DNA of 64,000 bases from Enterococcus faecalis (GCF_029024925.1 NZ_CP118962.1:780501-844500), one strand, 5' to 3'; counted from the first letter of the stretch, positions 26,080 through 35,714 are shown. Program-made: numbers and translations. The notes: generated by a model not told the origin, from the letters alone.

Positions 26080-26895
26080 TTAAATAGTTAACTCAATCAG
26101 TTCAATTGTTGGTAAGACACCAAAGCGTGCGCTGATTTTAGTGGTTCCGATTCCTGGGTGAACAATTAGCGGCGTTTCATCTTCTAAATGATAAAGCCCA
26201 TGTGTATATTTTTTAGCAAGCTGATTTTTGTAAGTGAAAAAAGGCAAGCGAATCTGTCCGCCGTGACTATGTCCTGCTAAAATGAGGTCAATGTTTTTGT
26301 TGACTGCTGAGTCTGCGACATCTGGCTCATGGGTTAGTAGCAGAGTGGGCGTTCCAGTAGGGCGGTTGACTAAAGCTGCAGCTAAGTCGGTTTGTCCATA
26401 TAACGAATCTTCTAAACCAGCGACGTACAAGGAGATACGGTGTGAGACAGGCAGTAATTTGCCCGTGTTTTTTAGTACGGTAAAGTCGGCAGCTTCTAAG
26501 ATTGTTTCGTAAAAATTGGTATCTAAGCCGCTATACTCGTGGTTGCCATAAATAGCGAATTTGCCATAAGGGGCGTTAATTTTACGGAAAAGTTGACTCA
26601 CTTCATCCTGAATTTCGATACCGAAACGGGCATAATCATCAAATAAGTCTCCTGTAAAAACGACTATGTCTGGTTGTAATGTATTTGTTTTTTCAACAAT
26701 CTGTTTTAAGGCTTTCACAGAATAATTCTTTTTTAAATGAATATCAGAGAGTTGAACAATCCGTAAGGTTTTCCCTGATTCTGTTACTTTAATTTGATTT
26801 TTGTGTATGACTAAGCAGTTAGGTTCAATAAAAAAACTATAGCTTAAAATGCCGATAATAATGAAAAATAGTGCCAGAAATAAATAAACGGTCAT
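26080..26895 (-). CDS. Membrane-anchored metallophosphoesterase (YkuE-like)
   Basis: 271 residues. An N-terminal signal-anchor segment (LFLALFFIIIGILSYSFFI) is followed by the calcineurin-like metal motifs LSDIHLKK, FTGDLFDD, GNHEYSG, THEPDV and LAGHSHGGQIRLPF, all intact. The family hydrolyses phosphoesters outside or at the membrane; some members act on UDP-diacylglucosamine-like or lipid substrates. The substrate is unknown here. RBS GGAGGAAATT. Confidence 0.9.
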   Translation of the reverse strand: MTVYLFLALFFIIIGILSYSFFIEPNCLVIHKNQIKVTESGKTLRIVQLSDIHLKKNYSVKALKQIVEKTNTLQPDIVVFTGDLFDDYARFGIEIQDEVSQLFRKINAPYGKFAIYGNHEYSGLDTNFYETILEAADFTVLKNTGKLLPVSHRISLYVAGLEDSLYGQTDLAAALVNRPTGTPTLLLTHEPDVADSAVNKNIDLILAGHSHGGQIRLPFFTYKNQLAKKYTHGLYHLEDETPLIVHPGIGTTKISARFGVLPTIELIELTI

Positions 26896-27024
26896 AATTT
26901 CCTCCTTGAAGTCGCTAAATTAGTTTACTACAAAAGTGTTAAGCAAAAAATAAGGAAAGGTAAAATTTTCAGTAAACTTTCTCGATGAAGTTTTTTGGTG
27001 ATTCATGCTTTTCTGAAGTAAATT

Positions 27025-27033
27025 TGCTATAAT
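27025..27033 (+). promoter_or_regulatory. Extended -10 promoter of pepP
   Basis: TGC TATAAT, an extended -10 element, 34 nt before the pepP start; no good -35 is seen. Confidence 0.55.
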
Positions 27034-27066
27034 GAAAAATGAGAAAAAAGAAAGAAGGTCGAACCA

Positions 27067-28131
27067 ATGATGGCAAGAGTCGAAAAGCTACGGGAGTTAA
27101 TGAAAGAAAATAATTTACAAGGATTTTTAGTGACAAGTCCGTATAATTTACGTTATTTAACCAATTTTACTGGGACAACAGGCTTGGCAATGATTACATT
27201 AGATAAAGCTTTTTTTGTAACGGATTTTCGTTATACGGAACAAGCTGCGGAACAAGCAACTGGTTTTACTATCGTTAAAAACACAGGACATATTTTTGAC
27301 GAAGTAGCAGATTTAGCTGAACGTTTGCAATTAGATAATTTAGCTTTTGAAGAAACGCAAGTTAGTTTCGCTGATTATAGCTTATTGGAAGAAATTTTAC
27401 CATGTGAATTAGTTCCTGTAATGGGTTTGATTGAAGAATTAAGAGAAGTGAAAGATGAAGAAGAAGTAGCGATTATTGAAAAAGCGTGTGCCATCGCGGA
27501 TCAAGGATTTGCCTTTGTCTTAGAGATGATTAAACCTGGAATGACAGAGATTGAAGTGGCTAATCAATTAGATTTCTTCATGCGTTCAAAAGGAGCCAGT
27601 GGTGTTTCTTTTGAGACAATTGTGGCCAGCGGTCTACGTTCAGCGATGCCACATGGCGTTGCTAGCCATAAAGTCATCGAAAAAGGTGAGTTAATCACTT
27701 TAGATTTCGGTTGTTATTATGAAGGCTATGTTTCTGATATGACACGGACATTCGCTATTGGTAGTATTCAGCCAAAACTAAAAGAAATTTATGATATTGT
27801 TTTAGAAGCACAATTAAAAGTGTTAGCAGAAGCTAAACCTGGGTTGACGGGCATTCAATTAGATGCGATTGCACGGGATCATATTGCTTCCTATGGCTAT
27901 GGTGATGCGTTTGGCCACAGTACTGGTCATGGCATTGGATTAGAAATTCATGAAGGACCAAATGTTTCATTCCGAGCAGATAAACAGTTTGTACCAGGGA
28001 ATGTGATTACGGACGAACCTGGAATTTATTTGCCAGGAATTGGTGGTGTGCGTATTGAGGACGATTTATTGATTACTGCTGAAGGTAATCGTGTATTAAC
28101 ACATGCGCCAAAAGAATTAATCATTTTATAA
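27067..28131 (+). CDS. pepP: Xaa-Pro aminopeptidase (M24B)
   Basis: 354 residues. The creatinase-like N-terminal domain (about 1-125) is followed by the pita-bread M24 domain with metal ligands in LDFGCYYEGYVSDMTRTF (two Asp), HSTGHGIGLEIHEGP (His), ITDEPGIYLPG (Glu) and GVRIEDDLLI (Glu). It removes an N-terminal residue before proline in cytosolic peptide breakdown. Start ATG 27067 or 27070. It is followed after 13 nt by a MazG-type gene, likely one operon. Confidence 0.93.
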   Translation: MMARVEKLRELMKENNLQGFLVTSPYNLRYLTNFTGTTGLAMITLDKAFFVTDFRYTEQAAEQATGFTIVKNTGHIFDEVADLAERLQLDNLAFEETQVSFADYSLLEEILPCELVPVMGLIEELREVKDEEEVAIIEKACAIADQGFAFVLEMIKPGMTEIEVANQLDFFMRSKGASGVSFETIVASGLRSAMPHGVASHKVIEKGELITLDFGCYYEGYVSDMTRTFAIGSIQPKLKEIYDIVLEAQLKVLAEAKPGLTGIQLDAIARDHIASYGYGDAFGHSTGHGIGLEIHEGPNVSFRADKQFVPGNVITDEPGIYLPGIGGVRIEDDLLITAEGNRVLTHAPKELIIL

Positions 28132-28144
28132 AGGTTGGGAGAAC

Positions 28145-28465
28145 ATGGATATCCAAGAGTATCAGCGGTTTATTAGCGCGTTTTATAAAAAACGTAACTG
28201 GTATCAATATGATCCGTTTATTCGTTCCAACTTTTTAACAGAAGAAGTCGGCGAAGTTTGTCGGGCCATTCGGACAATTGAAATTGGCCGTGATCGACCG
28301 GATGAAACAGTTTTGGCGGATGAAGAGAATCTGGAAAATTTAACGGAAGAGTTAGGCGATGTGTTGGATAATTTATTTATTTTAGCCGATAAATATGACA
28401 TCTCTTTAGAAATGATTATGCAAAAGCATCGGACGAAACTAATGGAACGTTATCCTGAAGAATAA
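28145..28465 (+). CDS. MazG-type nucleotide pyrophosphohydrolase
   Basis: 106 residues with the MazG core motifs FLTEEVGEVCRAI and LTEELGDVLDNLFILAD (EExxE ... ExxD metal sites). It likely cleaves (d)NTPs to monophosphates and pyrophosphate in house-cleaning. It is not closely similar to the MazG-like protein at 18721. GGTTGGGAGAAC gives the ribosome binding site. It ends the pepP operon at a hairpin. Confidence 0.9.
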   Translation: MDIQEYQRFISAFYKKRNWYQYDPFIRSNFLTEEVGEVCRAIRTIEIGRDRPDETVLADEENLENLTEELGDVLDNLFILADKYDISLEMIMQKHRTKLMERYPEE

Positions 28466-28469
28466 AGAT

Positions 28470-28515
28470 GTAAAAATAAGAAAGCCAAAATTACTTGGTC
28501 TTTCTTATTTTTACG
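28470..28515. terminator. Intrinsic terminator of the pepP operon
   Basis: GTAAAAATAAGAAAG paired with CTTTCTTATTTTTAC around a short loop. Confidence 0.75.
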
Positions 28516-28640
28516 TCTAAAGGCTTGAATTAGAAATTTATGACAAGAAATTATCTGTTCTTTTAGTCAGAACTTAGCTTTTCTGGTAGCGAAATAGGCT
28601 AATTAATGATAAACTAAGAACGAGTATTGATAAGCAAAAT

Positions 28641-28784
28641 TTGGACGTTCTTTCACAACTAACTGAAGAAACCAGTGTTGTTTTAATTTTTAAGAATCAT
28701 CCGTTGCTTAAAAGAGAATCCTTAAGAGACTTAGTGATTCATCAAATAAATCGTTTATTTAACGATTTTGTGCGTAATAGATAA
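28641..28784 (+). pseudogene. Short ORF, possible regulator remnant
   Basis: An open stretch of 47 codons from a TTG (open without a start a further 20 codons upstream) ends at a TAA inside the ribosome binding site of yqhY. The translation contains VVLIFKNHPLLKRESLRDLV, which faintly recalls the effector domain of LysR-type regulators (xxHPLAKR). No ribosome binding site or N-terminal domain is present. It may be a decayed gene fragment or chance. Confidence 0.3.
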
Positions 28785-28797
28785 GGAGGACAACCAA

Positions 28798-29229
28798 ATG
28801 TCAGAAGAAAAAAATCTTGTAATCAATGCAAACGATTCTTTAGGAGAAATCGTGATCGCTCCTGAAGTCATTGAAGTAATTATCGGAATCGCTGCTTCAA
28901 AAGTAGAGGGCGTTTATGGGATGCGTGGCACGTTCGCCAATAATGTGAATGAATTATTAGGCCGTGCAGCACACGGCAAAGGTGTATATTTACGAACAGA
29001 AGAAGAAGGCTTAAAAGTCGATATCTATTGTTACTTGAACTACGGTGTTTCTGTGCCAAAAGTTGCATTAGAAATGCAAGACCGTGTGAAACAACAAGTC
29101 TTATTTATGACAGATATTGATTTAGTTGAAGTGAATATTCATGTTGTAGCGGTAGTACCTGAAAAAATCCCTCAACCAGACTTAAATGAATTATTCCCAG
29201 AAGATGAAGATGGAGAAGAGAATGAGTAA
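28798..29229 (+). CDS. yqhY: Asp23/Gls24 family envelope stress protein YqhY
   Basis: 143 residues (MSEEKNLVINAND, then GEIVIAPEVIEVIIGIAASKVEGVYGM), the Asp23/Gls24 signature, with an acidic C-terminal tail. In Firmicutes yqhY stands before nusB and is linked to membrane or fatty-acid homeostasis. The same order is kept here, overlapping nusB by 8 nt. RBS AAGGAGGAC. Distinct from the Gls24 stress proteins proper. Confidence 0.9.
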   Translation: MSEEKNLVINANDSLGEIVIAPEVIEVIIGIAASKVEGVYGMRGTFANNVNELLGRAAHGKGVYLRTEEEGLKVDIYCYLNYGVSVPKVALEMQDRVKQQVLFMTDIDLVEVNIHVVAVVPEKIPQPDLNELFPEDEDGEENE

Positions 29230-29674
29230 AACAGAATTAACCCGTCACGAGATTCGTGAAAAAGCGCTCCAAGCCCTTTTTCCTTTAGATTTTAATGCTG
29301 ATTTAACCAAACAAGATGCCATTGATTATGCATTGGCTTATGATAATCGGGAAATCGTCAGTGAAGATGGCGAAGACCTAGTCCCTACGTATTTAGATTT
29401 ACTTGTCGGCGGTGTGTGTAGCCGCAAAGCAGAACTAGACGAAGTGATTACGAACCATTTAGGTAATAACTGGTCTATGCAACGCTTAGCAAAAATAGAT
29501 ATTGTTATTTTACGTTTAGCTATTTTTGAAATGCTATACGTTTCAGATGTGCCAAACATTGTGGCATTAAATGAAGCCGTTGAGTTAAGTAAAAAATACA
29601 GCGACGACCGTTCACGTAAATTTGTTAATGGTGTGTTATCAAATGTAATGAAAGAAATTGATTCAGAGGCGTAA
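29222..29674 (+). CDS. nusB: Transcription antitermination factor NusB
   Basis: 150 residues (MSKTELTRHEIREKALQALF). It binds boxA RNA with NusE in rRNA antitermination. The RNA-binding N-terminal Arg-rich helix and the C-terminal VALNEAVELSKKYSDDRSRKFVNGVLS are both typical. It overlaps yqhY by 8 nt, and its ribosome binding site lies inside yqhY. A terminator follows, separating it partly from folD. Confidence 0.96.
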   Translation: MSKTELTRHEIREKALQALFPLDFNADLTKQDAIDYALAYDNREIVSEDGEDLVPTYLDLLVGGVCSRKAELDEVITNHLGNNWSMQRLAKIDIVILRLAIFEMLYVSDVPNIVALNEAVELSKKYSDDRSRKFVNGVLSNVMKEIDSEA

Positions 29675-29691
29675 GCTCTGAATCTTTTTTT
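29660..29691 (+). terminator. Intrinsic terminator after nusB
   Basis: GATTCAGAG, loop GCGTAAG, CTCTGAATC, TTTTTT. It overlaps the nusB end. Confidence 0.85.
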
Positions 29692-29777
29692 ACTATCTAA
29701 CTGGTGTTAAGATACTGGGTTATATGCTAAAATAAATACTATTAAAGAAGTAAAGAAACAATAGAGGGAGCGAAGGA

Positions 29778-30623
29778 ATGAGTACAGTAATTAACGGTCG
29801 TGAATTAGCAGATCAAATGCAAGCAGAGATTCAAAAAGATGTAGAAAAGATGACACAACAAGGCATCCAACCAGGATTAGTTGTTTTATTAGTTGGGGAA
29901 AATCCTGCCAGCCAAACGTATGTGAGAAATAAAGAACGTGCAGCAGCCAAAATTGGCATTCTGTCAAAGGTCGAAAAACTACCAGAAACTATTTCAGAAG
30001 AAGAATTATTGGCTGAGATTGACAAATATAATCAAGATTCACGCTTTCATGGCATTCTTGTACAACTACCTTTGCCAAAACATATTGATGAAGAAAAGAT
30101 TTTATTAGCGATTGATCCCAAAAAAGATGTAGATGGGTTCCATCCAATGAATTTAGGCCGTTTGTTTGTAGGCAAACCTGAAATGATTCCTTGCACGCCG
30201 TATGGAATTATGAAGATGTTTGAAGCTTATGATATTGATTTAACAGGTAAACGTGCGGTGGTTATTGGTCGAAGTAATATTGTTGGCAAGCCAATGGCAC
30301 AATTATTGTTAATGAAAAATGCGACCGTGACGATTGCCCATTCTAAAACTGAACATTTAGCAGAAGTTGCAAAAGAAGCGGATATCTTAGTTGTAGCAAT
30401 TGGACGCGGGCATTTTGTCACCAAAGAGTTCGTGAAACCAGGTGCGGTAGTGATTGATGTGGGTATGAATCGCAATCAAGAAGGAAAACTGATTGGTGAT
30501 GTAGCATTCGATGAAGTTTCTGAAATTGCAAGCTATATCACGCCGGTTCCCAAAGGTGTTGGCCCAATGACGATTACCATGTTAATGTATCAAACAGTCG
30601 AGGCAGCAAAAAAACAAAAGTAA
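29778..30623 (+). CDS. folD: Bifunctional methylenetetrahydrofolate dehydrogenase/cyclohydrolase
   Basis: 281 residues. It oxidises 5,10-methylene-THF and hydrolyses the methenyl form to 10-formyl-THF. Motifs: [17 protein letters not shown] with the catalytic Lys, [27 protein letters not shown], and the NADP site [17 protein letters not shown]. Full length. RBS AGGGAGCGAAGG. It begins the folD-xseA-xseB-ispA-tlyA operon. Confidence 0.97.
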   Translation: MSTVINGRELADQMQAEIQKDVEKMTQQGIQPGLVVLLVGENPASQTYVRNKERAAAKIGILSKVEKLPETISEEELLAEIDKYNQDSRFHGILVQLPLPKHIDEEKILLAIDPKKDVDGFHPMNLGRLFVGKPEMIPCTPYGIMKMFEAYDIDLTGKRAVVIGRSNIVGKPMAQLLLMKNATVTIAHSKTEHLAEVAKEADILVVAIGRGHFVTKEFVKPGAVVIDVGMNRNQEGKLIGDVAFDEVSEIASYITPVPKGVGPMTITMLMYQTVEAAKKQK

Positions 30624-30632
30624 GGTGAAAAA

Positions 30633-31979
30633 ATGACGCAACAGTATTTAACAGTAACAGCCTTAACGAAGTATTTAAAACGTAAATTTGATGCAGACCC
30701 TTACTTAGGACGTGTCTATTTAACAGGTGAAATTTCGAACTTTCGCTTCCGAGCGAACGCGCATCAGTACTTCAGTTTAAAAGATGATCATGCGAAGATT
30801 TCTGCAATTATGTTTAAATCAGCCTTTCAAAAATTGAAGTTTCAACCAAAAGAAGGCATGAAAGTCATGGTGGTGGGGCGGATTTCGCTTTATGAAAACA
30901 GCGGCTCCTATCAAATTTATATTGAACATATGGAACCAGATGGTGTAGGTGCACTTTATCAAGCATTGGCAGAATTAAGAGAAAAACTAGGAAAAGAAGG
31001 ACTTTTTGAAGGGCCTAAACAACAGTTGCCTCGTTATCCCAAACGAATCGCTGTGGTTACAAGTCCTAGTGGTGCTGTTATTCGGGATATCATTACGACA
31101 GTCAAAAGACGGTATCCGATTGCACAACTGGTCCTTTTTCCAACCTTGGTCCAAGGCGAGCAGGCGGCGGATGACATTGTGCGGAACATTCAGCGAGCCG
31201 ATGCGCAAGGCGATTTTGATACGATGATCATCGGCCGTGGCGGTGGTTCAATCGAGGATTTATGGCCATTTAATGAAGAAAAAGTGGCTCGGGCCATTCA
31301 TGCTGCCACCACACCGATTATTTCATCGGTTGGTCACGAAACAGATGTGACAATTGCCGATATGGTAGCAGATGTTCGTGCAGCAACGCCAACGGCAGCA
31401 GCGGAACTAGCGGTACCAGTTTTAAATGAAGAACTATTAAGAATTAGTGAACGGCGTAGTCGTTTAGAACAAAGCTTTTTATATCTCTTACAACAACGAA
31501 CAGAACGTTTCCAACGACTACAAAATTCTTATGTGTTTAAGCAACCTGAGCGGCTTTATGAAGGTCAAACGATTAAATTAGATCGAATGACGCAACGTCT
31601 TTTCCAAGCAATGACAACGATTCATCACCAAAAACAACGTCAAGCCCAAGGAATTATCGCTCAATTGCAACAACAGACACCAAAGGGACAATTAAGAGAA
31701 AGTCAGCAACAATTGGCATTTTTACAACGAAACTTGCAAACACAAATGACACAATTGTTCCTAAACAAACAAAAGCAATTCACGTCTGCTGTTCAACAAT
31801 TAGACTTACTCAGCCCACTCAAAATTATGGGTCGAGGATATAGTTATACTACAAAAGAGGACCGTGTCGTTAAAACTGTTACCGAGTTACAGCCAGCAGA
31901 TCAATTAACGATTCATTATGCTGACGGTACAGTTCAAGCAAACGTCGAAACAATAACAGCGAAAAAAGAGGAGTTTTAA
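30633..31979 (+). CDS. xseA: Exodeoxyribonuclease VII large subunit
   Basis: 448 residues. The N-terminal OB fold (about 1-100, [22 protein letters not shown]) is followed by the catalytic domain with [30 protein letters not shown] and [28 protein letters not shown], then a long coiled coil. With XseB it degrades single-stranded DNA in both directions. It starts 9 nt after folD. Confidence 0.97.
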   Translation: MTQQYLTVTALTKYLKRKFDADPYLGRVYLTGEISNFRFRANAHQYFSLKDDHAKISAIMFKSAFQKLKFQPKEGMKVMVVGRISLYENSGSYQIYIEHMEPDGVGALYQALAELREKLGKEGLFEGPKQQLPRYPKRIAVVTSPSGAVIRDIITTVKRRYPIAQLVLFPTLVQGEQAADDIVRNIQRADAQGDFDTMIIGRGGGSIEDLWPFNEEKVARAIHAATTPIISSVGHETDVTIADMVADVRAATPTAAAELAVPVLNEELLRISERRSRLEQSFLYLLQQRTERFQRLQNSYVFKQPERLYEGQTIKLDRMTQRLFQAMTTIHHQKQRQAQGIIAQLQQQTPKGQLRESQQQLAFLQRNLQTQMTQLFLNKQKQFTSAVQQLDLLSPLKIMGRGYSYTTKEDRVVKTVTELQPADQLTIHYADGTVQANVETITAKKEEF

Positions 31980-31980
31980 C

Positions 31981-32211
31981 ATGCCAGCAAAAGAAAAAAC
32001 GTTTGAAGAATCATTAAATGCCTTAGAAGAAATCGTTCAGCGCTTAGAACGAGGAGATGTTCCTTTGGAAGAAGCCTTAGCTGCCTTTCAAGAGGGCATG
32101 GCATTAAGTAAACAATGTCAAGATACATTGGAAAAAGCGGAAAAAACTTTAACGAAAATGATGACAGAAAACAATGAAGAAATTGTTTTTGAAGAGAGCG
32201 AGGAAGCGTAA
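31981..32211 (+). CDS. xseB: Exodeoxyribonuclease VII small subunit
   Basis: 76 residues. [26 protein letters not shown] is the canonical XseB helical hairpin that coats the coiled coil of XseA. It begins 1 nt after the xseA stop and shares a base with the ispA start (TAATG), so the three genes are translationally coupled. Confidence 0.96.
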   Translation: MPAKEKTFEESLNALEEIVQRLERGDVPLEEALAAFQEGMALSKQCQDTLEKAEKTLTKMMTENNEEIVFEESEEA

Positions 32212-33092
32212 TGACGAATTTTAGTCAACAGCATTTACCGTTGGTTGAAAAAGTCATGGTCGATTTTATCGCAGAATATACTGAAAATGAGCGTTTGAAA
32301 GAAGCAATGCTCTACTCAATACACGCAGGTGGCAAACGATTACGCCCGCTATTAGTGTTAACAACAGTGGCCGCTTTTCAAAAAGAGATGGAAACACAAG
32401 ACTATCAAGTGGCTGCCTCTTTAGAGATGATTCATACGTATTCATTAATTCATGATGATTTACCAGCAATGGACGATGATGATTTACGTCGTGGCAAACC
32501 AACCAATCACAAAGTGTTTGGTGAAGCGACTGCCATTTTAGCAGGGGACGGCTTATTAACAGGCGCATTTCAGTTACTTTCTTTGAGCCAATTAGGCTTA
32601 AGTGAAAAAGTTTTACTGATGCAACAACTGGCAAAGGCAGCGGGGAATCAAGGCATGGTTGCCGGCCAAATGGGTGATATTGAAGGAGAAAAGGTCAGCT
32701 TGACTTTAGAAGAGTTAGCGGCTGTTCATGAAAAGAAAACCGGAGCGCTAATTGAATTCGCCTTAATTGCTGGGGGCGTATTAGCCAATCAAACAGAAGA
32801 AGTCATTGGTTTACTGACACTGTTTGCGCATCACTATGGCTTGGCTTTTCAAATTCGTGATGACTTATTAGATGCCACAAGTACAGAAGCAGATTTAGGT
32901 AAAAAAGTAGGCCGAGATGAAGCGTTGAATAAAAGTACGTATCCAGCTCTTCTAGGGATTGCTGGCGCGAAAGATGCGCTAACACATCAATTAGCAGAAG
33001 GCAGCGCTGTTTTAGAAAAAATCAAAGCAAATGTTCCCAACTTTTCAGAAGAACATTTAGCAAACTTGTTAACTCAGTTACAATTGAGATAG
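32211..33092 (+). CDS. ispA: Farnesyl diphosphate synthase (polyprenyl synthetase)
   Basis: 293 residues. The two Asp-rich motifs are DDLPAMDDDDLRRGKPTNH (first) and IRDDLLDATS (second), with GGKRLRP for diphosphate binding. It condenses IPP with DMAPP/GPP to give farnesyl diphosphate for undecaprenyl carriers of cell-wall synthesis. The length and the class-II-type first motif with two extra residues fit bacterial FPP synthases. Confidence 0.94.
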   Translation: MTNFSQQHLPLVEKVMVDFIAEYTENERLKEAMLYSIHAGGKRLRPLLVLTTVAAFQKEMETQDYQVAASLEMIHTYSLIHDDLPAMDDDDLRRGKPTNHKVFGEATAILAGDGLLTGAFQLLSLSQLGLSEKVLLMQQLAKAAGNQGMVAGQMGDIEGEKVSLTLEELAAVHEKKTGALIEFALIAGGVLANQTEEVIGLLTLFAHHYGLAFQIRDDLLDATSTEADLGKKVGRDEALNKSTYPALLGIAGAKDALTHQLAEGSAVLEKIKANVPNFSEEHLANLLTQLQLR

Positions 33093-33105
33093 AAAGAAGG
33101 CACTT

Positions 33106-33921
33106 ATGAAAAAAGAACGCGTCGATGTCTTGGCGTTTAATCAAGGACTATTTGAAACACGAGAAAAAGCCAAACGCAGCGTGATGGCTGGTTTGGTTTA
33201 CAATGATAAAAATGAACGTTTAGATAAACCAGGGGAAAAAATTTCTGTGGAGACACCCTTACATACTAAGGGCCAAGTAATGCCTTATGTTTCTCGTGGG
33301 GGCTTAAAACTAGAGAAGGCACTAAATGTTTTTGCAATCAACGTTCAAGGCAAAACAATGTTAGATATTGGTTCCTCCACAGGTGGTTTTACCGATGTTG
33401 CTTTACAAAATGGGGCTCGTTTGAGTTACGCTTTAGATGTTGGCTATAACCAACTAGCATGGAAAATTCGGCAAGATGAACGCGTGGTGGTAATGGAACG
33501 TACCAATTTTCGCTATAGTAAACCTGAAGATTTCACTGAAGGGGTGCCGGATATTGCAACGATTGATGTTTCCTTTATTTCATTACGCTTAATTTTGCCA
33601 CCTCTTCATGATATTTTGAAAAAAGGCGGTAGTGTGGTGGCGTTAATTAAGCCACAATTCGAAGCTGGCAAAGAGTTTGTTGGGAAAAAAGGAATCGTGC
33701 GTGATCCAGAAACCCATCAAATGGTTGTGGAGGAAATTACACGCTTTGCCATGAATAACGGTTATGATGTGAAAAACTTAGATTTTTCACCAATCACTGG
33801 TGGCGAAGGAAACATTGAATTTTTGGCACATTTAGTTTCTGTTGAAGGGGAAGGATCCTATCAAGCGCCAGAATCCATTGAAGAAGTTGTCGCGCATGCG
33901 CATCAAAAATTAGCGGAATGA
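33106..33921 (+). CDS. tlyA: TlyA-family rRNA methyltransferase (YqxC)
   Basis: 271 residues. The N-terminal S4 RNA-binding domain (about 1-65, RVDVLAFNQGLFETREKAKRSVMAG) is followed by an FtsJ-like methyltransferase with the SAM motif MLDIGSSTGGFTDVAL and later TIDVSFISLRLILP and LIKPQFEAGKE. It probably 2'-O-methylates rRNA; older annotation is hemolysin A. It closes the ispA operon. In related genomes argR and recN usually come next. Confidence 0.92.
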   Translation: MKKERVDVLAFNQGLFETREKAKRSVMAGLVYNDKNERLDKPGEKISVETPLHTKGQVMPYVSRGGLKLEKALNVFAINVQGKTMLDIGSSTGGFTDVALQNGARLSYALDVGYNQLAWKIRQDERVVVMERTNFRYSKPEDFTEGVPDIATIDVSFISLRLILPPLHDILKKGGSVVALIKPQFEAGKEFVGKKGIVRDPETHQMVVEEITRFAMNNGYDVKNLDFSPITGGEGNIEFLAHLVSVEGEGSYQAPESIEEVVAHAHQKLAE

Positions 33922-33962
33922 TGAGAAAGGCAGCAAATTTTGTAGACTAAGCAATTAAATAA

Positions 33963-34015
33963 AAAGGGATCTGAGACAGTCATTAGAAGTATAGCTGTCT
34001 CAGGTCCTTTTTTTA
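33963..34015 (+). terminator. Intrinsic terminator of the folD-tlyA operon
   Basis: AAGGGATCTGAGACAG paired with CTGTCTCAGGTCCTT, then TTTTTTT. The following 270 nt to 34286 are very AT-rich, without a gene. Confidence 0.9.
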
Positions 34016-34286
34016 TTTTATAAATGAATTGGTGAGACATTTAATAATGATAAAAAGGAATTTAAATAAAAATAATCGTTGAAATAGACTTATTGGCTCT
34101 TGTTTTATTGTGAGAAAATAACATTTTTAAAACTAATATTTTTAAATAATAATTAAAAAAACATTATCGATATTATTTAATTTAATTTTAATTTAATGAT
34201 GTGTTTTTTTAATGTTAAACTAAGGATAGTTCTGATCAGACAAACTATTTTAGTAAGACCAAGTAATTGAATAGAGAGGTAAAAAA

Positions 34287-34844
34287 ATGAAAAAAATGAA
34301 GTTATTAATTTCTGGTTTTTTTGTAGCAATCGTTTTGGGTACTAGTGTTGATACATTTGCAGCCTCTAGGTTTCCTGGCGTATTATCGAGAGGAATTAAT
34401 GGAATTAGTTATTGGCTAGGACCAACCGCAACATTTGGTAATACCGATACAGCGATTAGAAATTGGATGTATACTCCGTGGGGGAATCCTTTGTATATTT
34501 ATAAACAAGGAAATAACTATGGGACATCAATTGATTTTTATTCAACAAAGTTAAATCCGGGAATAGGTGGGGTTACAGATTTTTTTGATGGCAGAGATAG
34601 GATGATTGCAACTGGGATGCGAGAAGCTCCGCGAATAAACTACTACTATGCTAAAATTAATTATAATACTATGTATTCACGGGCTTCATCGATGAAGAAT
34701 GGGACTATTGCTAGACATGAAATTGGGCATGCGCTCGGGATTGCACATTCAAATGGCATTATGATACGTTCTGTAAGTACTAATACAAATCTTGCTGTTG
34801 ATAAAGCGAATAATGATATCTTAGCAAGAATATATGGGTGGTGA
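34287..34844 (+). CDS. Secreted metzincin-like zinc metalloprotease
   Basis: 185 residues. A signal peptide (MKKMKLLISGFFVAIVLGTS, cleavage near TFA-A at 25-26) precedes a compact domain. The zinc site is HEIGHALGIAH at 144-154 (His144, Glu145, His148, His154), with Gly151 and a Met-turn candidate Met159 in NGIMIRS, the matrixin/M10-M57 pattern HExxHxxGxxH. It lacks a propeptide of normal size and is short for the clan. RBS AGAGAGGT. The coding sequence is markedly AT-rich and lies between tlyA and argR, suggesting acquired DNA. Substrate unknown. Confidence 0.82.
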   Translation: MKKMKLLISGFFVAIVLGTSVDTFAASRFPGVLSRGINGISYWLGPTATFGNTDTAIRNWMYTPWGNPLYIYKQGNNYGTSIDFYSTKLNPGIGGVTDFFDGRDRMIATGMREAPRINYYYAKINYNTMYSRASSMKNGTIARHEIGHALGIAHSNGIMIRSVSTNTNLAVDKANNDILARIYGW

Positions 34845-34848
34845 AAAA

Positions 34849-35708
34849 ATGAAAAAAATCCCATAGTATTTTTGTTAACGCTTTCTTTATTGGCGTGCGC
34901 TTTCTTAATGATTAATTTCGTTAAAGAGAACGAGAAGAAACAAGTTGCTGCTGAAAAAATAACAACAACTTCCACTTCATTAAAGAAAAAAGCTTTGAAA
35001 AATAGTATTGATTCTTCAGAAAGAAAATATTATTCATATCTTGATGAAATTGACCAAAGTAAAGTTATTAATCAATCCGGTGGATCGCAACGACTGTTAA
35101 TGTATAATCCTGAAATCCCAAAAGATATCCAATCTTTGTCAACAAATATTGTTATTGGCAAAGTTCTTTCTTTAGATAAAGCAGACGCGCCTGCTAATGA
35201 TCCTAGTAGTCCCTATAATGGAGAAATCTATCCATGGACATTTGGGAAAATCCAAGTACTAAAAAATATTCAAGGCGAATTAGCATCTACGATTGAATTT
35301 GCGCGACCAGGTGGCATTATGGAAGAAGGGCGAATGTTTTTAAATGATGCGAAAGAAAATGTTGATAAATTGAATCGTGGGCGTGCAACAAGACGAATGG
35401 CGCCAATTCAGCAAAGTCGTCAGCTTGTTGAAATACTACAGTATGAAGGAGATTTTTATTTAGAAGCTGGTGAGACCTATTTGTTTTATGTTTATTGGGA
35501 TAAGGAATGGAATAAGGGGTTAATAATGGGCTATCAATACGGTTCTTTACGTTTAGAAGACGAGCAGCAACCTGCTGAAGAATTAACCCAAAGGAATCGC
35601 CGAGCGATTGGCAAAACGTGGAATGTTGTCAATGAATCAACCAAAGAAACGACTAATTTAACTACCTATTTAAAAGATGAATTAGGAATTGAACTTCCAG
35701 CAGAATAG
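34849..35708 (+). pseudogene. Membrane-anchored extracellular protein, start frameshifted in an A-tract
   Basis: ATG 34849 has a good GGGTGG ribosome binding site but gives only MKKIP and then TAG. One extra A in the seven-A run (34852-34858) would join it to the long frame as MKKNPIVFLLTLSLLACAF, a typical membrane anchor. Read as is, the long frame can only start at TTG 34872, inside the hydrophobic segment and without a ribosome binding site (278 residues). The extracellular part (about 220 residues) has no recognised domain; it has a Trp/Tyr-rich centre (GETYLFYVYWDKEWNKGL). It is 4 nt after the protease stop, so the two probably act together. Confidence 0.6.
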
Positions 35709-35714
35709 AAGTAG

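Noticed and set aside
33922-34286. AT-rich gap examined for small RNAs or an attachment site
   Set aside because: Apart from the tlyA terminator I saw only low-complexity A/T sequence and no repeat matching the far side of the gene pair.
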